Shown one piece after another: positions 12,016 through 17,375 of a stretch of 17,375 nt of DNA. Source of the DNA: Clostridia bacterium (GTDB taxonomy: Bacteria; Bacillota_A; Clostridia; UBA1212; UBA1255); the NCBI GenBank assembly GCA_017522515.1, contig JAFWZH010000014.1:1-17375 (forward strand), in the 5' to 3' direction. The notes under the pieces were generated by a model. The model was not told the origin of the DNA and did not search any database. It was given only the letters and a program-made list of their open reading frames with translations. Positions within the stretch are counted from its first letter, which is position 1; each line of letters opens with the position of its first letter. The position numbers were made by a program, and so were the translations under genes.

Positions 12016-12810
12016 TTATAAAAAATGTCGATCTAAAATATTTTGTATTTCATTAAAATATGAGAAAATTTCATTTAAAGTTTTATATCTTTTAAATAAA
12101 TCGTACAATTCTTTCATCCATGGATTACTATGCATTAAGTTATCAATAAACTCCGAATTAAAAATTTCAGGATATAAATATTGCCATACAGCAAGCCTTC
12201 CTAAAAAATGAACAATTACATACATTTGTCTGTCCGCATCATTTGTTTTATTAACTTCCATAGTCATGTAATTAACTTGAAAAGGCAATTCTATATTTAT
12301 AAGATTTTCAATATGTGCATTATTTTCAAAATCCTCTAAGGTGTACTTTCGTAAAAAATAATGTCCAATAGCTCTTGCATGAAATTCTGTCCAATAAAGA
12401 AATGGACGATGCAAATTATAATCATATAATTCATCATATGAAGATGGTAAAACTATGTTAAAGTAATCCTTGAAATCATTAACATGAACTGCTTCATGAA
12501 TTAAAGTTCCCACCCAATCAATGTTTTGGTTATTAATTGATTCTATAATATAATTTTGATTAAGGACAATTGTAAATGCCCCATCAACATTTGCTGGTTG
12601 AACAGTAAGTCCATGGTATCTTTCTAATCCTGTAAGATTTGTTTTATTTAAATCTATAAGATCCTTTCTTAACTGCATATATGTTTCTTGAATATTATCA
12701 GTAATAATAATTTTACCATTAAAAGGTTCTACCCTACAGGTTGAAGCGTAATCATTCAATAGTTCTTGTATAATTTTTGAAAGTTCTCCATTATTATTTA
12801 TCGTTAACAT
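12016..12810 (-). CDS. AT-rich orphan HExxH metallopeptidase-like protein
   Basis: A 264-residue protein of no family that I can name. It contains an HExxH zinc motif (LIHEAVHVND, H105-E106-H109) and, 33 residues later, WTEFHARAIGHY with a glutamate (E142) well placed as third zinc ligand, the arrangement of gluzincin-type peptidases including ImmA/IrrE-like proteins. There is no signal peptide, so it should be cytoplasmic. The gene is clearly richer in A and T than its neighbours, sits alone behind its own promoter and lies next to an integrase stump, which suggests acquisition from outside. The ribosome site is weak (GGATGA). Proteolytic activity is inferred from two motifs only. Confidence 0.75.
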   Translation of the reverse strand: MLTINNNGELSKIIQELLNDYASTCRVEPFNGKIIITDNIQETYMQLRKDLIDLNKTNLTGLERYHGLTVQPANVDGAFTIVLNQNYIIESINNQNIDWVGTLIHEAVHVNDFKDYFNIVLPSSYDELYDYNLHRPFLYWTEFHARAIGHYFLRKYTLEDFENNAHIENLINIELPFQVNYMTMEVNKTNDADRQMYVIVHFLGRLAVWQYLYPEIFNSEFIDNLMHSNPWMKELYDLFKRYKTLNEIFSYFNEIQNILDRHFL

Positions 12811-12882
12811 TTATATTCATCCATTCTATTTATTAATATAATAAATTATAGATTGATTTTTTACATCAACAATATTTTTTAT

Positions 12883-12911
12883 ATTATATCATATTAATAC
12901 TGACAAATCAA
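12883..12911 (-). promoter_or_regulatory. Promoter of the HExxH protein gene
   Basis: TTGATT (12911-12906), a 17-bp spacer and TATAAT (12888-12883) on the minus strand; the start codon follows 72 nt later. The leader contains a TTGATGT/AATCAA imperfect inverted repeat near 12852-12869. Confidence 0.7.
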
Positions 12912-12985
12912 CATATAAAACCTTAAACTACCTCCAAATATACTTAAAAGAAAAAGTTTGTTTGATTTTATTTTATAAATATATT

Positions 12986-13096
12986 GTCATTTCCGAAGTA
13001 TCGGCAAAAGTTAAGTCCTTAACCTCATATTTCAAGGTTAATGACAATTTTTTTCTATTCAGAAACAAAAGTAAAAAATCATGCCACCCACACCAC
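12986..13096. repeat. ~110-bp structured repeat, uninterrupted copy
   Basis: This segment matches 16293-16474 in the same orientation once a 74-bp insertion in the latter is removed. Conserved parts are GTCATT.CCGA....TCGG, the TTAAGTCCTTAACCTCA block, TATTTCAAGGTTAA.GACA, TCAGAAACAAA, and a CCAC.CAC.CCAC end. It can form a small CCGA/TCGG hairpin and an 11-bp GTCCTTAACCT / AGGTTAATGAC stem with one mismatch. No reading frame is shared by the copies. Confidence 0.8.
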
Positions 13097-13121
13097 ATTT
13101 TAAAAAGTGATATGAGTGGCA
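13082..13121 (-). terminator. Terminator of the GH31 gene
   Basis: On the minus strand TGCCAC...CAC and GTG...GTGGCA pair around a central loop and are followed by TGATTTTTT, ~90 nt past the GH31 stop. It overlaps the end of the structured repeat. Confidence 0.6.
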
Positions 13122-13210
13122 GAAAAAATCATATCTTAAATATATCTTTTGTACTCCAACAATGCTTTAGTGTTTCTGTATCATACTATATGTTAATTAC
13201 GCACTTATTC

Positions 13211-15205
13211 CTATATATCGACTGTCTTCAGAACACTAATCTCAAGACTGCCTTTTGGGTCAGGAGAAATTCCGTCATCCTTATATAATGTGTATGTGCA
13301 ATCCTGATAACCAAGAAGTTTTGCTGTACCGATGTCAATTTTTTCAGTACAATCAACAGGAGTACACATCGCAATCGCCTTATCCTTGCGGATGAAAAAT
13401 ATCAGTTCATTCAGTTTGCAAGGAATATAGTGATGCCCTTTAGGAAGAATTTCAGTTTTAAAATCGTCATGCTTTTTCATTCTGACAAGCATCATCTCTT
13501 CAGGAAGATAAACATATCTTCCGTTGGCATTCTGCTTATAAATCGGAGTAATCATAAGTTCGTTTCCAAGCAGAAGCTGATCCTCAATGTTTCGTGAATC
13601 CTCATCGTTTGCAAAGTCAAAGGACAGCGGACGGAAAAGCATTTCGTCATTTAATGCGGCTTTTAAAAATTCGCTGTAAAGATATGGTATAAGACTGTAT
13701 CTTATCTTAATCATTTCACCCATTGCCTCCACAGTCGAGAAGTGGTAAAGTTCCTGTTCTCTCGTTCCTGCAGCAGAGTGGTTTCTGAACAACGGTGTAA
13801 AAAGTGAGTATTGCAGCCAACGGAGCATTAAATCCTCAGTTGTGTCACAACCAAAACCGCCTGTATCTGCACCTGTGAACAGAAATCCTGCCATATTAAG
13901 TGCAGGAAGCTGCTGCATCGACTGCAAAATGTGTGACCACCACGATTTATTGTCTCCCTGCCATACGCCACCATAACGATGAGCACCGATATATGATGCA
14001 CGAGAGAAGAAAAGAGTACGTTTTTCAGGCTGGATTTTTTGTAGTGCCTCAAATGCAGAGCGTGTCATGTTCATACCATAAAGATTGTGAACTTCACTGT
14101 GCTTTATCATTTTGCTGTCAACATTATGATAGAATTTATCGTAGTCACCTACATTTCCGTTAAGACCTGCAACCATTCCCGTAAATATGAAATACTCATC
14201 AATTCCCATATTCTTAGATGTGAGACTATCAATTTTTTTGAGAGTGTCAGCAAGTCTGTCATCAGTATAGAATATTGCCGGCTCGTTCATATCGTTCCAG
14301 AAACCGTCAATTCCTAGTTCTGTAAGTGCTGAGTATTTTCCTCCGAACCATTCTCTTGCATCGCTGTTCAGAAAATCGGGGAAGTGCACACGTCCCGGCC
14401 ATACTGCACCAACAAAGTCCTCCATATTTTCATTTTTACAAAAGTAATTGTTCTTCACGCCTTCTTCGTAAACGTCGTAACCTTCTTCAATTTTAACCCC
14501 TGCGTCAATGATAGGTACAAGATGAATTCCCTGAGTTTTCATGTCGGCTGTAAGTTTTTCAAGGTCGGGAAAACGATTCTTGTCAACAGTAAAATCCTTA
14601 TATCGTTCCATATAGTCAATATCCAGATAAATGCTGTCGAGTGGAATTTCTCTTTCCTTATATTTCTCAGCAACTATTCTTATATCCTGTTCGTTCTGAT
14701 AGCCCCAACGACTCTGCCCGTACCCAAATGCCCACATTGGCGGTATATAGCTTCTGCCGATAAGTCTGCGAAACTGCTTTGTGATATCCTTTTCGTTTTC
14801 ACCTGTGATTATATAAACAGCAAGATTATTTCTTTCAGCATGAACACTCATCTCATTTATTTTAGTGTATCCGATATCAAATGTGAGTCTGCCGGGATAA
14901 TCAAAAAATGCACCGAACAACTCTTTACCGCTTACTATTATAAAATTGTGAGCACCATAAAGCGAATGTGTATCCTCATGGTGATCAGGATTGTCGCTGC
15001 ACCAGCTTACATACTTCCAGCCACGCTTATTTATACCTCGTATCTGTTCTCCAAGTCCATAAACAATGTCGTTTTCATCAAGATTCAAGGTGAAATTGCC
15101 GTTTTCATCAGTCTTGAAATATGGGAGTTTATGGTTGCAGATTTCTGCATTTTCAACTGTTGCATGTGTCGGGAAAGGATTTCCGAAAATATACTTTTTA
15201 ATCAT
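13211..15205 (-). CDS. GH31 family alpha-glucosidase
   Basis: A 664-residue glycoside hydrolase of family 31. After a short N-terminal beta domain (VYGLGEQIRGINKRGWKY, 48-65) comes the (beta/alpha)8 barrel: PPMWAFGYGQSRWGYQ (155-170), DSIYLDIDYM (190-199), the catalytic nucleophile D305 in GFWNDMNEP, and the acid/base D418 in GVWQGDNKSWW. Later GHxxAG-like FRNHSAAGTREQELY follows. There is no signal peptide, so it should act inside the cell on imported maltose, isomaltose or related oligosaccharides; exact linkage preference is not readable. The ATG follows AAAGGAG. It is divergently transcribed from an AraC-family gene sharing the promoter region, which probably controls it. A dedicated transporter is absent from the window. 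Confidence 0.95.
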   Translation of the reverse strand: MIKKYIFGNPFPTHATVENAEICNHKLPYFKTDENGNFTLNLDENDIVYGLGEQIRGINKRGWKYVSWCSDNPDHHEDTHSLYGAHNFIIVSGKELFGAFFDYPGRLTFDIGYTKINEMSVHAERNNLAVYIITGENEKDITKQFRRLIGRSYIPPMWAFGYGQSRWGYQNEQDIRIVAEKYKEREIPLDSIYLDIDYMERYKDFTVDKNRFPDLEKLTADMKTQGIHLVPIIDAGVKIEEGYDVYEEGVKNNYFCKNENMEDFVGAVWPGRVHFPDFLNSDAREWFGGKYSALTELGIDGFWNDMNEPAIFYTDDRLADTLKKIDSLTSKNMGIDEYFIFTGMVAGLNGNVGDYDKFYHNVDSKMIKHSEVHNLYGMNMTRSAFEALQKIQPEKRTLFFSRASYIGAHRYGGVWQGDNKSWWSHILQSMQQLPALNMAGFLFTGADTGGFGCDTTEDLMLRWLQYSLFTPLFRNHSAAGTREQELYHFSTVEAMGEMIKIRYSLIPYLYSEFLKAALNDEMLFRPLSFDFANDEDSRNIEDQLLLGNELMITPIYKQNANGRYVYLPEEMMLVRMKKHDDFKTEILPKGHHYIPCKLNELIFFIRKDKAIAMCTPVDCTEKIDIGTAKLLGYQDCTYTLYKDDGISPDPKGSLEISVLKTVDI

Positions 15206-15229
15206 AACAGTTCTCCTTTACTGAAAGGG

Positions 15230-15282
15230 TTGTTTTTCTTCTGATAATATGATATCATATATTTATATTAAAATCTACGCAA
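15230..15282. promoter_or_regulatory. Divergent promoters with overlapping -10 boxes in a palindrome
   Basis: Plus strand (AraC gene): TTGTTT (15230-15235), 17 bp, TATCAT (15253-15258). Minus strand (GH31): TTGCGT (15282-15277), 17 bp, TATGAT (15259-15254). Both -10 boxes lie within the perfect palindrome ATATGATATCATAT (15247-15260). RNA polymerase could not occupy both at once. Confidence 0.6.
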
Positions 15283-15329
15283 ATTATATTCAATTTCTGA
15301 TACTATCCTACTTTTACTGGAGGACTCTT

Positions 15330-16211
15330 ATGACAAATCTGCATTCAAAGGAGAACAGAGTACACACTTCTGCCGAAAAGCCTTTTTCATATTACAAATG
15401 CATAATTCCTGATTTTTTCAGTTATGTCCCGATGCACTGGCATGAGGAGTTTGAAATAAACTACATACTTGAAGGTTCGGCAGAATTTATCAGTGGAGAT
15501 GAAAAATTCATATCTCAAAAAGGTGATATAATAATTATTCAGCCGGATATACCACATTCTATTTATCCTTACAAAAAATCACATCAGATTTATGATACTC
15601 TTGTTTTCGGCTCTGAAGTATTCTGCTGTTCAGAGAGTGACAGATATTTTCAGCAATGTATCTCCCCTCTTATCTGTGGTTCCTTAAGACTGCCTTCTCA
15701 TATCACTTCTGAACATTGCTATTATACTGAAATCAGAATTATAATTGAGAATATTTTTTCCTGTGCCAAAGGCGACACACCTCAGCTTGATATGCTGATG
15801 AGAAGTGAGATTATTCGACTTTTCTGGCTGCTTCAGAGTGACGCTGAAGTATACACCGTTAACAATAAGGAAAACAATATAATACGAACTGCACTTTCAT
15901 ACATTCAGAAAAATTTCAGAGATAACATATCCATTCAACATCTCGCAGACCATGTTCATCTCAGCCCAAGCTACTTTATGGCACAATTCCGGAAAAATGT
16001 CGGATTCAGTGCAGCTGAATATATCTCACATTACAGGATTAACTCCGTTTGTAAGCAGATCACTGATACCTCCAGAAATATTTCCGATATAGCCTTTGAC
16101 TGTGGTTTCAAAAACCTGTCAAATTTCAACAGACAGTTTTTGAAAATAATGGGATGTACTCCGATTGAATACAAAAGGAAAATACATTCACAGAAAGATC
16201 CTATCGACTGA
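15330..16211 (+). CDS. AraC-family transcriptional regulator
   Basis: A 293-residue regulator with an N-terminal cupin sensor (MHWHEEFEINYILEGSAEF, then GDIIIIQPDIPHSIYP) that likely binds a sugar, and a C-terminal pair of helix-turn-helix motifs (ISIQHLADHVHLSPSYFMAQ and ISDIAFDCGFKNLSNFNRQF, ending in a PIEYKRK tail). The ATG at 15330 has GGAGG 6 nt upstream; the longer frame to 15249 has none and its extra residues look unrelated to the cupin. It faces the GH31 gene across a 124-bp gap with overlapping promoters and is the obvious candidate activator of that gene. No terminator is clear within 60 nt of its stop. Confidence 0.92.
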   Translation: MTNLHSKENRVHTSAEKPFSYYKCIIPDFFSYVPMHWHEEFEINYILEGSAEFISGDEKFISQKGDIIIIQPDIPHSIYPYKKSHQIYDTLVFGSEVFCCSESDRYFQQCISPLICGSLRLPSHITSEHCYYTEIRIIIENIFSCAKGDTPQLDMLMRSEIIRLFWLLQSDAEVYTVNNKENNIIRTALSYIQKNFRDNISIQHLADHVHLSPSYFMAQFRKNVGFSAAEYISHYRINSVCKQITDTSRNISDIAFDCGFKNLSNFNRQFLKIMGCTPIEYKRKIHSQKDPID

Positions 16212-16292
16212 AAACAATATAATTTTGGTCTATTATACTAAAAAATCATATCATATGTCCATGACACAAGTGATATACTTTTTAGAAAAAAC

Positions 16293-16474
16293 GTCATTAC
16301 CGATAAATCGGTAAATAAATTAAGTCCTTAACCTCACATTGATATAATCCCCTTAGAGTAGACACTCGAAAAAACAAAAATTTCGAGACTATACTAAGGG
16401 GATTATATCATATTTCAAGGTTAAGGACATTTTTTCAGAAACAAAGATGAAAAAAATCACACCACTCACGCCAC
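16293..16474. repeat. ~110-bp structured repeat, interrupted copy
   Basis: Same repeat as 12986-13096, same orientation. The small hairpin is better here (ACCGAT-AA-ATCGGT, 16299-16312), and the main stem is perfect: GTCCTTAACCT (16324-16334) with AGGTTAAGGAC (16418-16428). Between these arms lies a 74-bp palindromic insert absent from the other copy. Confidence 0.8.
16337..16410. mobile_element. 74-bp palindromic insert nested in the repeat
   Basis: TGATATAATCCCCTTAG (16340-16356) and its exact complement (16394-16410) form 17-bp perfect arms; pairing resumes inside with CTCGAAA/TTTCGAG around an A-rich loop. The other repeat copy reads straight through the site, so gain here (or precise loss there) is visible by comparison. 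TCA flanks both sides and may be a 3-bp target duplication. The element is too small to code for anything. Confidence 0.7.
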
Positions 16475-16615
16475 CAGATACCTTTGTCGTCGAAAATTCA
16501 TGGCATACCGTACAAATGGCGTAAAACATGGGAATTCTGATAGTTTTCCTGCCGACCTGTCGCCGACGAACTAAAGCCATTTCAGAAATCAAAATTTCAG
16601 TTTAAGCAAAAAATA

Positions 16616-16635
16616 AACCGGATTTAACTCCGGTT
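16616..16635 (-). terminator. Minus-strand terminator-like hairpin
   Basis: AACCGGA-TTTAAC-TCCGGTT is a perfect 7-bp stem followed on the minus strand by TTTATTTTTTGC. It may be a second terminator for the gene ending at 16889. The rest of 16475-16680 shows no gene that I can support. Confidence 0.65.
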
Positions 16636-16680
16636 GAAATTTCCTTGACAAATATCAGAATTTATAGTAAAAAAAATAAA

Positions 16681-16740
16681 AGTGCCAAACAAAGAAAAAA
16701 GATTGTTTCACTCCCAATCGACTATTCTTTGTTTGACACT
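16681..16740 (-). terminator. Long terminator hairpin of the 16889-17248 gene
   Basis: AGTGCCAAACAAAGAA pairs with TTCTTTGTTTGACACT with one mismatch, with a nested GATTG/CAATC stem in the loop. On the minus strand it ends in a long T-rich tract (TTTTATTTTTTTT). Confidence 0.75.
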
Positions 16741-16747
16741 CTTTTAA

Positions 16748-16774
16748 TTGTCAATACGTGACGAAATTGATCAC
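16748..16774. repeat. 27-nt terminator-associated repeat, copy 2
   Basis: Identical over 27 nt to 9550-9576. It lies 115 nt past the stop of the minus-strand gene at 16889 and 7 nt before the long terminator hairpin. Confidence 0.9.
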
Positions 16775-16888
16775 TTCATTTTTTGACGTATTTCCATGCT
16801 TTTCAGCACTCAAACTGTCATCCGATTAGTTATTTCATTTTTTATATTATATCATACCCCCGATCAATTTGCAATAGCTTTCGAAAAT

Positions 16889-17248
16889 TTATGAGCGTGC
16901 TTTCATCGCAATCAACCTGAACCCCTCACTTTCCTCTGCAAGGTAGTCGTACAGATCCTCTGCCGAAGTCAGCAGGTAAACTTCAATTTTGTTACCCTTA
17001 GGAATCCCGAAGAAATATTCACCATCGTCATCTCTGTCGTAAAGATAATCACGGATTACCCCGAAGCGGTCGAAGGTGATTGCCGTGAGCATTGTAATCA
17101 GATCCTGCTGAAACTCTGTTTCTTCCATAATGCACTCTACGCATTTATCGGGAAGGTCACCGCTGCATTCCAGAAGTTCCTTTTTGTCATCTACGTTCTT
17201 CATCAGCATAGAAACAATTGCCACAAATGTTGTTTTTGAAATCATCAT
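16889..17248 (-). CDS. Small cytoplasmic protein of unknown function
   Basis: A 119-residue soluble protein that I do not recognise. It starts MMISKTTFVAIVSMLMK, has an acidic middle with a DYLYDRDDDGEYFFG stretch, and ends FRLIAMKARS. There is no signal peptide, membrane segment or metal motif. The ATG at 17248 has GGAGGG 7 nt upstream; the ATG at 17263 overlaps that ribosome site. It follows another gene of unknown function by 24 bp on the same strand and probably forms an operon with it, ending at the hairpin 16740-16681. Confidence 0.7.
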   Translation of the reverse strand: MMISKTTFVAIVSMLMKNVDDKKELLECSGDLPDKCVECIMEETEFQQDLITMLTAITFDRFGVIRDYLYDRDDDGEYFFGIPKGNKIEVYLLTSAEDLYDYLAEESEGFRLIAMKARS

Positions 17249-17272
17249 ATTCTTTCCCTCCATATTTTCGGT

Positions 17273-17375
17273 TTACATCATGCTCATACCCTCGTCGGGT
17301 TCTTCGTTCATTTCCTCGGCGGAGCAGATTTCCACATACTCGCCAAGAATGTTCAAAGCCTCCGAATAACTTCCG
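17273..17375 (-). CDS. C-terminal end of an unidentified protein, cut by window edge
   Basis: The last 33 codons of a minus-strand gene enter from the right edge: GSYSEALNILGEYVEICSAE, then an acidic tail ending GMSMM before the TAA at 17275-17273. The short gap to the next gene, whose ribosome site starts 14 nt later, suggests co-transcription. Too little is visible for a family call. Confidence 0.6.
   Translation of the reverse strand, partial: GSYSEALNILGEYVEICSAEEMNEEPDEGMSMM

Noticed and set aside
14384..15244. Long plus-strand open frame (286 codons) opposite the GH31 gene
   Set aside because: It is entirely antisense to a strongly supported GH31 gene, has no ribosome site, and its translation shows no recognisable domain; it is a codon-bias shadow.
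16389..16592. Minus-strand open frame of 67 codons in the intergenic repeat region
   Set aside because: It ends inside the nested palindrome, has no ribosome site, and the equivalent region of the other repeat copy does not keep the frame.

Overview
The window reads as chromosomal DNA of a low-GC gut or rumen Clostridia, most likely a Ruminococcus-type Oscillospiraceae. The main clue is a secreted protein ending in a type I dockerin of the lineage-typical style (second half with a CEDDRLDVFDFCLMK-like core). Promoters of TTGACA-17-TATAAT type and strong AGGAGG-like ribosome sites support this. Housekeeping-type genes are interleaved with many small repeats, palindromes and gene remnants, so this is an accessory, frequently remodelled stretch.

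Layout. 1-2300 (minus): a large palindrome, a 3'-shortened MFS efflux gene behind a leader-peptide attenuator, and a small zinc-ribbon gene behind a second copy of the same promoter/leader start. The block abuts, and seems to have altered, the 3' end of an XRE-superoxide-reductase-like regulator gene (2232-2882). 2953-5663 (minus): a four-gene operon, ABC ATPase, ABC-2 permease, stand-alone LytTR regulator, DUF3021 membrane protein. 5857-8659 (plus): an ECF sigma factor, a membrane-anchored putative anti-sigma/sensor and a secreted dockerin protein, with a MITE inserted before the terminator. 8697-9242 (minus): a YbaK/ProX-type tRNA-editing protein.

9243-12911 is a mosaic: a lipoprotein gene, a degraded type I toxin-antitoxin locus whose antisense-RNA promoter points at the lipoprotein, a GNAT acetyltransferase, the C-terminal stump of a tyrosine recombinase and an AT-rich orphan HExxH protein. 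Two short sequence families each occur twice here or nearby, always next to an intrinsic terminator. 12986-16474 holds a divergent GH31 alpha-glucosidase / AraC regulator pair bracketed by direct copies of a ~110-bp repeat; one copy is interrupted by a 74-bp perfect-armed palindrome. 16889-17375 (minus): two small unidentified genes, one cut by the window edge.

The best candidate for something undescribed is the regulatory leader at 1303-1552. A ~36-codon reading frame contains a segment that can pair with the strand that otherwise hides the MFS ribosome site, giving mutually exclusive structures like those of antibiotic-inducible resistance genes. A paralogous leader start sits 740 bp away before an unrelated gene. 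The second is the three-gene sigma / sensor / dockerin operon, whose last two proteins share a short motif. All functional statements are inferred from sequence alone.
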